In this document: piece by piece, positions 45,017 to 54,822 of the stretch
Position numbering within the stretch: the first letter of the stretch is position 1
How the letters are laid out: each line of letters begins with the position of its first letter
NCBI GenBank assembly: GCA_021014325.1
Contig: CM037462.1
Span: forward strand, 16,264,135-16,328,134
Direction: 5' to 3'
DNA length: 64,000 bases
Origin: Plazaster borealis
Taxonomy: Eukaryota > Echinodermata > Asteroidea > Forcipulatida > Labidiasteridae
The notes under the pieces: model-generated
Databases searched by the model: none
The model's input: only the letters and a program-made list of their open reading frames with translations
Told to the model about the DNA's origin: nothing
Position numbers and translations under genes: made by a program

Positions 45017-45388
45017 GAGCTGGTTTTGCTCCACCAATGTCCATTATCGGTCATAATGACAGAGGGCGCTAAACTCTGGACGACTTTGTCTCTCAAGCTT
45101 GGTTAGGCAAGCTGTTGGTTTTTTGTGCGCATTATTGTAATTATCAGAATTATGAGAGTTATGATTACTTAATTATTACACAGTATATAGTCCTTGAATG
45201 AAAGGGGGAAACAAATGTACAGTATTGTAACTTTCGAAATTGTACTTTACGGTCATTTTGTGAAGGTTAGTGGTCCAGAGATGTGGAAATAAATGTATTG
45301 AAATTCTTGGAATCAAAGTGTATTGTATTTTGTGACTCCCTCTCAGGCATGATTGAACCGAACGATTTCTCTACCTCGCATACACTTT
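45017..45388. other. Gene-free stretch
   Basis: No exon or repeat copy recognised. Confidence 0.4.
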
Positions 45389-45619
45389 ACACTGCAAAAA
45401 AAACTGGGGTGTTAAAATTGACACCATGGGTGTTGTCACATATATACCGAAGAGGAATCAAAATTAACATCACAGGGTGTTAAAATAACACCAATGTAAT
45501 TGTTTTTGCAGAAATTAGTGTTATTTTAACAACCTCTGGTGTAAATGTTGTTCTTTTTTGGTATATATTTGTGACAACACCCATAGTGTCAACTTTAACA
45601 CCCCAGTTTTTGTAGTGTA
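45389..45619. mobile_element. Palindromic element, family E copy 1
   Basis: ACACTGCAAAA...CTGGGGTGTTAAA at the left mirrors TTTAACACCCCAGTTTTTG..TAGTGT at the right. The two halves stay complementary almost to the centre (ACACCATGGGTGTTGTCAC / GTGACAACACCCATAGTGT). A second copy is at 52,637. Confidence 0.85.
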
Positions 45620-45779
45620 CAACCCTGCAAATCGGCACCGTAGCTGTAGCTAACGACACAAAATCATTAATTAGTTAGTAACTAATTAATTTGTTAATCA
45701 AATTTTGTTCTTATAGGCAACTCCATCCTGTTCTTAACGCAAACAAACGGGAAAAATTTCACTTGTCTGAGAATCTCAT

Positions 45780-46019
45780 GAGTTTTCATGAGTGCCTCAT
45801 GAAAACTGGCACATTTTCGGTGTTTTTTTTCTGGGATAATAATATTAGCAAAAATTTCAAACGGTTGACCTGCCAAAAAATGAAGAAAAAAAATATGAAG
45901 TTTAGCTGTCTGGAAATATATTTGATTGGTTTTCAAGAGGCTGAGAGACTTTCAATATTTTTGGAGTATTTTTGAATATAGCATTGGTTGCTATGGGAGT
46001 TTATTTAGTGCGGTGCATC
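45780..46019 (+). repeat. Direct repeat pair, unit 1
   Basis: It shares CAAACGGTTGACCTG, GGTTTTCAAGAGGCTGAGAG and GTTTATTTAGTG.GGTGCA with 46,541-46,798 in the same orientation. Confidence 0.8.
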
Positions 46020-46330
46020 CAACCTCGTCCCCAAGGTGTGTCGAGCAGTACGAGGTTGACCGCTCTCTAACCCTGGTATTGAAACATTTGCTTATCCAAA
46101 AATGTTGGATACGTATGCAAATTAGAATAGTCTGGTTGTGAACATGGTGAATACTGAATGAGTACAACTTAACATGTTTACGTTAGACTTTTGTACACCA
46201 GTCGTTGTCCAATCAGGGTCCAAGTAAGGAGTTTCCCTCCCAGGGTTTACTATTGTAAACATGGTTGGAAATAAAGTAAACCATGGGGACGAGGTTGTGG
46301 TGCACCCTCCTAGTCGCAGGGTGCACCACA
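46020..46330. mobile_element. Probable insertion with inverted ends
   Basis: CCAACCTCGTCCCCAAGG at the left and CCATGGGGACGAGGTTGTGG at the right are inverted repeats. The GGTGCA-type sequence of the host repeat lies on both sides. No coding capacity. Confidence 0.55.
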
Positions 46331-46540
46331 CTAAATAAGCCAGAATTCATGCGCCAAGCTACTTATCATAATTTGTAAACCCACAACTTATTTTTAATTA
46401 TAACGTTTTGGGGGTCATGCAATTAATAGATTGTGTAAATATAAGAATCTATCACAACCTGGGGGTTCTGTGCTTCAACTTTTGAGGGGACTTTATAAAT
46501 TTAGGCGTTAAAGTTGGTCCTATTGGACCGGGGAGGTGGA

Positions 46541-46798
46541 GAAGTGCTTCACGAAAACTGGCAGCAAGTCGGTTTTGGAAAAAACAAAAAACTCGTGTGT
46601 TTTTCTTCTGGGGTAGTTAGCAAAAATTCCAAACGGTTGACCTGTCAAAAATTGAAAAGAATTTTGAAGTTTAGTTGTCCGGAAATATATCTGATTGGTT
46701 TTCAAGAGGCTGAGAGACTTTGAAATATTTTTTGAGTATTTTTGAATATTTAGCATTTAGCGTTGGTTGCTATGTGAGTTTATTTAGTGTGGTGCACC
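46541..46798 (+). repeat. Direct repeat pair, unit 2
   Basis: Second copy of the unit at 45,780-46,019, with several small indels. It ends GTTTATTTAGTGTGGTGCACC. Confidence 0.8.
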
Positions 46799-47130
46799 CC
46801 GCAACGTTATTTTACAGCGACCTCAAGCGGCAAAACATATCCAGGCCATGGACAGTTTGGAGGGTCGGTTCAAAAAACCAAATGAGTTGAGGTTTGCCTG
46901 TGATGTATCTAATGAAAATTAACTTTATCTGGTCACACTTGGAAACCGATTTTCAACATCCAAAAAGGGAAACACACATGTGTTGATAACTAGACCTTCA
47001 ACATAATATTATACATAAGGATGCAAAGAAAATTAAAGCGTCTACGATAACAGAACCCCCCCCCCACCAACTATGAAGTCTTAAAAAAGGCTTTACCCTT
47101 TACAAGGTCGCTGGGACTGGCCAATTTACC
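46799..47130. other. Gene-free stretch
   Basis: Holds a C run (about 47,057-47,066). Nothing else recognised. Confidence 0.4.
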
Positions 47131-47345
47131 TCTTTATAACAGGAACATTGTTATATAAGAGGACAGCAAAACAAAGAAACACAAAGCAGAAATGAGATTC
47201 GGGACTTCAGAATGTACTCATATATAAGCAGAACCTCTTTATAACAGGAACATTGTTAGGGGCCTAGAGGACAGCAAAACAAAGAAACACAAAGCAGAAA
47301 TGAGATTTGGGACTTTGAGTTTACTCTTGATAAGCAGAACCTCTA
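47131..47345. repeat. Tandem duplication of about 100 bp
   Basis: CCTCTTTATAACAGGAACAT, GAGGACAGCAAAACAAAG and GCAGAAATGAGATT occur twice, about 100 bp apart, with an extra GGGGCCT in the second unit. Confidence 0.85.
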
Positions 47346-47408
47346 ACAGTGCTCTTTATAACGAGAGCTGACTGTATTAACCTCTATGTTTAATCACTGG
47401 ATATTTAT

Positions 47409-47535
47409 GAGAAAATAGAATTAGCTGTTGCAAACTGCTAATACCAACTATAAACGTATCGTATAAAGGAAGAACAAAAAATAGGTAGTGGCGTGACGTT
47501 TCGACCCTAGCAGAGTCTTTCTCGAAGGCTAAAAA
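47409..47535. repeat. Interspersed repeat, family P copy 2
   Basis: Same orientation and flanking landmarks as the copy at 35,194-35,310, with a longer and different middle segment. Confidence 0.6.
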
Positions 47536-47599
47536 GAGCCCTCTGGATATTTAGTCATAAACCACAAAGGAAACTGATTTGGTAAATTTTATTTAATTT

Positions 47600-47800
47600 T
47601 TGGTTGAAAAAAGACAAATTGACTAGAGTGGGATTTTAGCCTGCGACCATTTAAACACTTTGTACGCACATTTAACAAAAAAATACCAGCAAAGGTCGGT
47701 GATTGGCTGATGTAGAAATAGTTTAAGCACCATTGGCAGAACGCTAGGAGACAGGTTGGTCCTTGTTGATGTTTAAATGTAAAAATCAATTATTAAGACG
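47600..47800 (-). repeat. tRNA-derived SINE fragment (family T1), antisense
   Basis: GGTTGAAAAAAGACAAATTG then ACTAGAGTGGGATTTTAGCC is the antisense counterpart of the T1 element near 1,850, with a degraded B box. Confidence 0.5.
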
Positions 47801-48557
47801 TGACAGGGGGGTCCCATCCTTTAGAAAACGCATTAAATCCCTTTCATATAATCCATTGAACGGAGGGGGGATTAAGCCGAACTATACAACGTCCTAACAA
47901 CAGAATACACTTCGATCCAACGTTATACACATTAATGGTGCTCATCTATATACTATGGAGGTAGACAATAAAATCTTCATGTATACACATTCGTGGTCTT
48001 CATGATTTTATTTACACCAATTTGTGTTATCCTTTGGATGTCGTCGCAATTAGATCGCCGAAAGGGACAGGGAAACACACCCACTCATCACGCCCCATCG
48101 ATTACGCAAACAAGGATTTCTTGGGATTTCTAAAGCAGAGAGATTTATAAACTGGACAGTGTGTGTAACCATAGAGAAGAAAGTGGTCCTTTCTCTATGG
48201 TGCAACGTGTTGCACGAGTGACCACTGCAGTGACCATTAGAGTGACCATACAGTGACCACTGCTTTGTTTACTAAGTAGGATACCCCCTACCGGTAAAAA
48301 CGTGTGGACAAAAAGAAATGGGGCGACGCCAACACAAATGGTCATCATCATTCCGCATATATACACAAGAGCCTTGCTATTGTGTTTGTTTGATGTACGC
48401 TTTTACCACTAAACATCAGTCGGAGGTAGTGTCGTATATCGATGATCACCACCACCATCCGCGTCTGTATAAACATGGTATAAACACCCACTTAATTCAT
48501 TACACTTTTTTAATTTGAACGCTAATCGAATTTTACGGTGTGGTGACACACAAAACA
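47801..48557 (+). other. Upstream region of the first disordered-protein gene
   Basis: Includes a run of GTGACCA-type repeats (TGACCACTGCAGTGACCATT... at about 48,218-48,262) 300 bp before the ATG. No clear TATA box close to the start was identified. Confidence 0.4.
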
Positions 48558-50462
48558 ATGGCAAGTGATACAATGCTTCCCGAGTCAGTTCCTGGTACAA
48601 TCGGTGTATGGTGTAACCACCAATCGAACGCTGTTACCCAAACCAACCCCAGTGTACAACTACCGGACATCAGTTTAGGAGGGACAATGGCTACCTCCAC
48701 CTCATCTAAAACATCGGCAGAGCAGTCGATGCGACTGAGCCCACGACCAGGCCGTAAGCTTCGCCTAGCTGCAGACGAAGGGGACAGACTCCGGTCGAAA
48801 AGCCCTCATTCTCCACGGAAACCACGGACATCAAAGTCACCGAGCAGAGACATCACTTTGGGTTACATCTCTGATAATCCACCAATATCTCCAAGACGTC
48901 TGAAATACAAATCATCATCCCTCGAAGATGAACCGCCGTCTAACGTAAAAGAAACTTTCGCTTCTTCACTACCGAGGTATCCATTGCAGCTGAGGACGAA
49001 AAACAGTCCACCCGTCTCAATTCCCAAGATTGTGTCTTCAGACGACTCGCCTAAGCCCGGTTGTCTTAGGGTAAAACCTGGTGATCTTCGCTCCCGTTCC
49101 ATGACGAGATTGGACGCCTCCAGTCCATATAGTTCTCCTAAACCTCCTCGATCTCCCAGATTGGGTAAGACTGTAAGCTGGTCCACAGACTCTGAAGAAG
49201 ACTCCCCAAGATCAGCTTCGCCCCTGCCATCAATCTCCTCATCACCGAAGAAAGATACTCCAATTAGCTCCCAGAATGGAGTGTCGGAAAGTAACAACAA
49301 ACTGATTAACCATGATGAAGAGAAACAACTTTCTGAGGTGTATTCAGGAGGAGAGTCATCTCGACCATCACCAAAGACATCCCCGGCCTCCATTCAAAGA
49401 AATAATGCCTCTTTTAAACTAGAAGGCTCTCCTCAATCTGAGCGCGGGAAAACCGAGAGGAAATCCCGCAAGAAACACTCCAGCCCAAAGACACACAACT
49501 GGATGCTCCAAAACCGACCCTCATTCAGTGGCGCTAGTGATAATGATGAAGACGAGAGCGATGTATTCCCATCACCATTCCCCCTACCGGAGCGTGCCCC
49601 ACTCCCCGACACCTCGTCCATATTCCAGCAAGCTCTTACCAACATGAACAGCCGGCAGTCAAGTCTAAGCAGCGACCCGGGTGACCTCCATGTCCGCCGG
49701 TCATCTCTTGTCAACAGCTTCTTAAACTTAACCGATAGCAACTCGTCCACAACTCCTCCTTCGGATGGGATAGACTGTCTGTTCGATATGACAACAGTAT
49801 CAGAAAACGACATCAACAACACGGACAAAGAGCCAAGGTGGTCAAAGTCTGTACTTCTGAAAGTTTCAAACTGGACCGGTAAATCTCGGAAACTATCAGC
49901 CCCATCGAAGTTGGTGACCGTGGACCAAGAACCTCGGAGTTCTCCCCCCACACCTACACCGCCAAGACGCAGGGTAGTTTCGGAGGTAAAATCCCCTCGA
50001 CGAGAACTTCTGGAAGGGGTGGACAATCCCCGTCCAAAGACAATTACAGATTCAATGAGTGAATCCAGTGAGGGAACCTCGAGCTCCAGCCATAATTACG
50101 TCACTGGAATCCCCCGTCCTTTGATTAGTAAAAGAGCTATGAATTATATTATGAAATTCATCTCGAAAGCAACTGTTTCTGAGGCTGCTCCGGGAATAAG
50201 CACGAAATCCATGGCCCACCAGCCAGGTAGAGAGAGCGCAATGTTTCCGGCAATACAAAACTCCGGCTCAACCCGGCGAGCTAGGGATAGACGGGACTCG
50301 TTGAGGGCAATCCAGCATGTTATAAATGAAGGGAACACGTTAGGGGACACGACGGAGATAACTAGTTTTGATGATTTAAGAAATTGTAGGTATCTTCGAG
50401 ATTTTAAACCGACTGGAAAAAAGGCTAGAGCTGCCAAACATACAACATACCACGAATGGTGA
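48558..50462 (+). CDS. Ser/Pro-rich disordered protein, paralog 1 (634 aa), unknown function
   Basis: A single uninterrupted frame of 635 codons. I recognise no catalytic or globular domain. Most of the chain is Ser, Pro, Arg and Lys in low-complexity order with many SP sites (SPRPGRK, SPHSPRK, SPRR, SPRLGK), so it is probably disordered and heavily phosphorylated. Conserved blocks shared with the paralog at 56,047 include RSRSMTRLD, KTVSW-STDSEEDSPRS (codons 204-208 for KTVSW), SSIFQQALT, SSDPGDLHVRRSSLVNSF and a C-terminal block of about 61 residues (574-634) beginning RARDRRDSLRAIQH. KTVSW fits the RVxF docking motif for protein phosphatase 1, and RRSS and RRDS fit basophilic kinase sites. 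The start at 48,558 has a strong context (ACAATGG). A second ATG at 48,687 aligns with the only start of the paralog and may be the true one. The function is inferred only from motifs. Confidence 0.8.
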   Translation: MASDTMLPESVPGTIGVWCNHQSNAVTQTNPSVQLPDISLGGTMATSTSSKTSAEQSMRLSPRPGRKLRLAADEGDRLRSKSPHSPRKPRTSKSPSRDITLGYISDNPPISPRRLKYKSSSLEDEPPSNVKETFASSLPRYPLQLRTKNSPPVSIPKIVSSDDSPKPGCLRVKPGDLRSRSMTRLDASSPYSSPKPPRSPRLGKTVSWSTDSEEDSPRSASPLPSISSSPKKDTPISSQNGVSESNNKLINHDEEKQLSEVYSGGESSRPSPKTSPASIQRNNASFKLEGSPQSERGKTERKSRKKHSSPKTHNWMLQNRPSFSGASDNDEDESDVFPSPFPLPERAPLPDTSSIFQQALTNMNSRQSSLSSDPGDLHVRRSSLVNSFLNLTDSNSSTTPPSDGIDCLFDMTTVSENDINNTDKEPRWSKSVLLKVSNWTGKSRKLSAPSKLVTVDQEPRSSPPTPTPPRRRVVSEVKSPRRELLEGVDNPRPKTITDSMSESSEGTSSSSHNYVTGIPRPLISKRAMNYIMKFISKATVSEAAPGISTKSMAHQPGRESAMFPAIQNSGSTRRARDRRDSLRAIQHVINEGNTLGDTTEITSFDDLRNCRYLRDFKPTGKKARAAKHTTYHEW

Positions 50463-50798
50463 TTCTGCATGGCTATTATTTCTTTACGTCACGAAACGGA
50501 AACGTTTCAAATCACACGAAGTGTGACGATTTATTTATGAAGGTTTTCTTTGAAAACTATCAAAATTATCAAATACAATTGTCATGCAGCATGACAACTT
50601 TCCTGTATAAAGAAAGATGGGATTTAAATCCAAACAAGCTGTAATCTAAAATGCAAACAATCGCTTCAAATGATTTAAATTATTTTGTACCAATGGTAAA
50701 TTTTTGCAATTGTTATTTTTTTAATTCTGATAATCAGTTTGTTACTTAATGTCACATGGATTGCTATTAATAGGTTAATAGAAGACTGTATGCAGTGT
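50463..50798 (+). other. 3' flank/UTR of paralog 1
   Basis: Sequence after the stop is still alignable to that after paralog 2 (ATCAAATACAATTGTCATG, AAAGATGGGATTTAAATCC, AATGTCACATGG), so the duplication included the 3' UTR. No AATAAA was seen before the family D element begins at about 50,799. Confidence 0.6.
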
Positions 50799-51373
50799 GA
50801 ACAGAGCCCAATTTCATAGAGCTGCTTAAACTTAAAGGCACTGAACACGTTTGGTAATTGTCAAAGACCAGTGTTCTCACTTGGTGTATCCCAACATATG
50901 CATAAAATAACAAGCCTGTGAAAATTTGGGCTCAATTGGTCATCGAAGTTGCAAGAAAATGATGAAAGAAAAAACACCCATGTTGGACAAATTTGTGTGC
51001 TTTCAGATAGGAATAAAAACTTCTTGCAAGAAGTTTTTATTATTTTAGTGAGAAATTACCTCTTTCTCAAAAACTACGTTACTTCAGAGGGGGTATTTTC
51101 CTACAATGTTTTATACTATCAACAGCTCTCCGTTGCTTGTTACCAACTAAGTTTTTATGCTAATATTTGTTTTGAGTCATAACCAACGTGTACGATACCT
51201 TTAAGAACAAAAAGTTGCTGAGCACAACAAAATTATGCTTACCAGTTTAAGGTTACCTGCAGCTAAACTACCATGTCACATGCACAATTTGTGACTGGTA
51301 TCCTGCTCATTTCTGCTAAGCACTAATTGTTACGTAATTGTTTCTGCTTAAGCAGCTCTTTGAAATCGGGCCC
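50799..51373. mobile_element. Family D element copy 4, split by a family A insertion
   Basis: GAGCCCAATTTCATAGAGCT starts the element. After TTAAAC the family A copy 6 intervenes (50,832-51,204), then D resumes with AAAAAGTTGCTGAGCACAAC and ends GCTCTTTGAAATCGGGCCC. Confidence 0.78.
50832..51204 (+). mobile_element. TTAA-flanked MITE, family A copy 6 (nested in family D)
   Basis: TTAA-AGGCACTGAACACGTTTGG at the left and GTACGATACCT-TTAA at the right (51,201-51,204). It is complete and in the orientation used here as forward. The central palindrome resembles that of copy 1. Confidence 0.88.
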
Positions 51374-51713
51374 AGATATCAAATTGGGTTTTTTTTATTT
51401 TGAAAACATTGAAAGGTACTTGTTTTTCTGTCGACGTTTAGTTCGATGATTATGATTATGTCAAGTTGATATACACGTCAGATTTTAGTGCCAAAATGTC
51501 ATGATTTGTGTATGATTTATCTCTTAAATTTTAATTGATTGTTAAAATCATATACATTAAAGGGTGTGCCCAACATAAGTAAGATTGATTATAAATGTTC
51601 AAATATGTGCCCATAACTAACATGGCTTAAAAGCTTGTCAAGGTGGAAAACTAGTTGTTGTGAAATGAGTAAACAATTTAGTTTTGATCTCGCTAGTCCA
51701 AAACCATGAAGGG
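51374..51713. other. Gene-free stretch
   Basis: AT-rich spacer between two family D elements. Nothing recognised. Confidence 0.45.
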
Positions 51714-52248
51714 TCAAATTTCACAGAGCCGCTTAAGCACAACAAAATTATGCTGACCAGAATTTGGTTACCAGTCAAAATAACATCCCACTTGTACCAC
51801 CTATGACTGGTATCCTGCTAATTTTGCTTAGTATAAATGTTTTAAGCACTATTTTTTGCTTAAAGGAACATTACAGAATTGGTTTTTGCTAACTGGCAGT
51901 GTAAGCACTTTATGTAATCCACCATATACATAAACTTACAAACCTGTAGAAGTTTGAGATCGATCGGCCATCTGGGTCACGAGAAAATAGTGAAAAACCG
52001 ATTACACATTTGCATGTGTTATACAATGCATGAATAAAACGCTCATGAGCGATAAACTCCAATCGGAAAATTAGTTTTATTTATTTCTCATCAAATATGG
52101 CATTTCAGACAGAAATATTTCTAGGGATGTTTTCTACTATCATCATCATTATACCGTTTAAGTTTTATGTAAATCTGTGATCATAAAGAAAATTTTAATT
52201 ACCAGTTCTGTAACGTTCCTTTAAGCAGCTCTATGAAATTGGGCCCAT
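51714..52248. mobile_element. Family D element copy 5, split by a family C insertion
   Basis: GGTCAAATTTCACAGAGCCG to TTTTTTGC, then family C copy 2 (51,860-52,224), then GCAGCTCTATGAAATTGGGCCC. The insertion is at the TTAA inside the right terminal repeat of D. Confidence 0.8.
51860..52224 (+). mobile_element. TTAA-flanked MITE, family C copy 2 (nested in family D)
   Basis: TTAA-AGGAACATTACAGAATTGG at the left and CAGTTCTGTAACGTTCCT-TTAA at the right. Central palindrome CGCTCATGAGCG. The ACCTGTAGAAGTTTGAGATC and GGGTCACGAGAAAATAG blocks correspond in position and wording to GCCTGTGAAAATTTGGGCTC and GAAGTTGCAAGAAAATGATG of family A. Confidence 0.88.
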
Positions 52249-52636
52249 AGCTGATGTTTTGAAAGATACTGGTCTTTGGCAATTACAACAAATATTGTCT
52301 GCGTATATTTAAGAGACCTAGCGTTTATAAAGTGAATCCTTCAGATAATTTGTTTACATAAATCCTCGAAGATTTGAGAACTGTTTCAAGATTTCAAGAA
52401 AGGTGATGACGTTTATACCCTATACAAGATATTGTTTTACATTCAGTTGAGAAGTTGTTAACTTATGCACTGCAAAAATTGTTTTAACATCTACACCAGA
52501 AAGTAAAGAAGTATATAGCAAGGAGTGTCCAATCATAAATGGCAATTGTTTGTATGCCACCAAGGGACATCAGAAAATAGCGGAATTTAGCTTTTGTGTT
52601 TTTTTTGTGATAAGAGTAATATCATAATACAGAAAT
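52249..52636. other. Gene-free stretch
   Basis: No exon or repeat copy recognised. Confidence 0.45.
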
Positions 52637-52859
52637 ACACTGCAAAAACTGGGGTGGTAAAACTGACACCATCGGTGTTGTCACCTTATATAGCCTATAG
52701 ATAACCCCAAACGAATCAAACTTCATTATAGGATGTTAAAATAACACTAATTTCTGCAAAAACAATTACACCCTAAGATGTTAATTTTGATTTTCTCTTC
52801 GGTGTTTATAATGTGACAACACCCATGGTGTCAAATTTACACCCAGTTTGTGTAGTGTA
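52637..52859. mobile_element. Palindromic element, family E copy 2
   Basis: ACACTGCAAAAACTGGGGTG at the left and CACCCAGTTTGTGTAGTGT at the right. The interior is mirrored as in copy 1 at 45,389. Confidence 0.85.
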
Positions 52860-52967
52860 GCATCCAGAACTCGTAACACAACAGCGTATTAGTGTGAATA
52901 GAATGGATAGCAATATTTGTTTACATAATTTTCTCCTGACTAGAAAAGATAACCTTCACATTTACTC

Positions 52968-53157
52968 ATCCCAATTTCATAGAGCTGATGAAGCACAAAA
53001 AGTAGCTAAGCACAATAACATTCTTACCAGAATAAGGTTACCAGCCAAACTAACATGTCACATGTACAATTTGTGACTGGTATCCTGCTCATTTCTGCTT
53101 AGCAAGAAATTGTTAAGCAATATTTTCTGCTTAAGCAGCTCTATGAAATTGGGCCCC
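52968..53157. mobile_element. Family D element copy 6, uninterrupted
   Basis: TCCCAATTTCATAGAGCTGA to GCAGCTCTATGAAATTGGGCCC in about 190 bp, with no insertion. It defines the intact form against which the split copies are read. Confidence 0.8.
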
Positions 53158-53307
53158 GATCTCCTCGCATTCACTGTGATGTAATCGATACCGTTATTTG
53201 AGTTTTGCGTAACTTTTAATCGAACGCTTCACCGATCGATTCTTTCACCTGTGTCTCTTTATTGTGACAAAATAAAACGCATGTCAAGAATATGCAAAAC
53301 ACAACAT

Positions 53308-53726
53308 AAGGCCACATAAAAAAATTGTTTATCGTCCCCGCCCGACCCTACAAAACCCACCGACCCCTGTTTTTTTTTTTTTTTTTTTGGGGGGGGGGGG
53401 TCTTCATAAAAACCGCATTTCAGTGATTTTTTCAGTCAAATTTGGCTCCGCTCTGCACCGCACACACAGTTAGGTTTGAAGTTTGAAGAAAGCTCATTCA
53501 TGTTGGAAAAAACAAGAACAATTCTTCAAATATTCACTTGGCCTACACTGCGTTTTAGTTTTTTGAAAACGTTAATGCAGAAAATGTCATCTAGAGTTAA
53601 ATGGTTTAACAAAACAATTAAAAACATAACAATTACACAAACCCTCTGTTTTATAGTGATTGTGATGACTTCTTTATAGTCAACTCGCCATGTCAACAAA
53701 ACACAATTAAAAAAACGAGAAAAACC
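53308..53726 (+). mobile_element. Inverted-repeat element, family I copy 3 (right end lost)
   Basis: AGGCCACATAAAAAAATTG and TCGTCCCCGCCCGACCC start it; AACAAGAACAATTCTTC and CTCTGTTTTATAGTGATTG follow. The right terminal repeat is absent. It includes a T run joined to a G run (about 53,370-53,400). Confidence 0.7.
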
Positions 53727-54205
53727 CCATGAGTTTACCAGGGGAGTCAGTTTGGCGTAGTTTGTTAGCTTTGGTTTTCTTAACTTGGTTTTACAATGGG
53801 TCAAAACAGAAGCTGTTTGAAAATATGACGAAATAATAAAAAAAGAAGTTTGCACACCCCGACACACTCATATTTTTGATAGGTCTACAAAAACCACATG
53901 CATAAAATGTATATTGTTGTAAACATTAAACTAAATTACACGCCACTGGTGAGAAGAACTGTTAATTCTCCTGAAGACGAGCAGAGTTTACTGTTCGAAA
54001 CGTCGAGACCACCACACCGGCTCTTTTCAGAGCCAACACTCCTCCAAAAAGATATTAACACATTGTTGTTGTACATAGTTTCTGCTTATTTTCCACACCA
54101 TGCAAAGCTTCAAACATCAATAAGCCTAAATTGTTTGTTTTTGTATTGTTTTTATAATTAAAACACACCAGAAAGCAATAGGGGGCGCTGTTTGCCGCCT
54201 TGGAT

Positions 54206-54406
54206 CAGAGCCGTATATTGAGAGAGTTGCGACAACTTGCGATTAGAAGCCATTTTGTCTCCAAAAAATGCATTGGCGAATACAGGGTGCCAGACTAGTC
54301 TGCCCATTGGGTTGTATTGCATTTTGGAACAAAATGGCGTCCAGCAACCACGTGACCGGAGAAAGCTGGTCCCTCCATGTCGCAACTCTCTCAATACACA
54401 GCTCTG
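54206..54406. mobile_element. hAT-like MITE, unit 1 of 3
   Basis: The ends CAGAGCCGTATATTGAGAG... and ...CTCTCAATACACAGCTCTG are inverted repeats over 28 bp (26 matches). Flanked by the 8-bp duplication CCTTGGAT at 54,198-54,205 and 54,407-54,414. An 8-bp target duplication and CAG-starting ends are typical of hAT transposons. 201 bp, non-coding. Confidence 0.85.
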
Positions 54407-54414
54407 CCTTGGAT

Positions 54415-54614
54415 CAGAGCCGTATATTGAGAGAGTTGCGACAACTTGCGATTAGAAGCCATTTTGTCTCCAAAAAATGCATTGGCGAATACAGGGTGCC
54501 AGACTAGTCTGCCCATTGGGTTGTGCTGCATTTGGAACAAAATGGCGTCCAGCAACCACGTGACCGGAGAAAGCTGCTCCCTCCATGTCGCAACTCTCTC
54601 AATACACAGCTCTG
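54415..54614. mobile_element. hAT-like MITE, unit 2 of 3
   Basis: 200 bp, nearly identical to unit 1. It shares CCTTGGAT (54,407-54,414) with unit 1 and CCTTGGAT (54,615-54,622) with unit 3. Confidence 0.85.
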
Positions 54615-54622
54615 CCTTGGAT

Positions 54623-54822
54623 CAGAGCCGTATATTGAGAGAGTTGCGACAACTTGCGATTAGAAGCCATTTTATCTCAAAAAAACGCATTGGCGAATAC
54701 AGGGTGCCAGACTAGTCTGCCCATTGGGTTGTGCTGCATTTGGAACAAAATGGCGTCCAGCAACCACGTGACCGGAGAAAGCTGGTCCCTCCATGTCGCA
54801 ACTCTCTCAATACACAGCTCTG
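54623..54822. mobile_element. hAT-like MITE, unit 3 of 3
   Basis: 200 bp with a few substitutions from units 1 and 2. Followed by the last CCTTGGAT (54,823-54,830), after which the segmental duplication resumes with AGTGTTGGATTTTGC. Confidence 0.85.

Noticed and set aside
52968..53076. 60-codon frame 52894-53076
   Set aside because: Runs into family D copy 6; no independent support.
53945..54020. Possible hammerhead-ribozyme-like motif (CTGAAGA, stem, GAAAC)
   Set aside because: CTGAAGA and GAAAC flank a 7-bp stem, but the last stem base would have to double as the G of GAAA, and no matching upstream stem III strand was found. The P-family repeats at 35,280 and 47,500 show the same GAAACGTC wording without a CUGANGA core. 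More likely a retroelement end.
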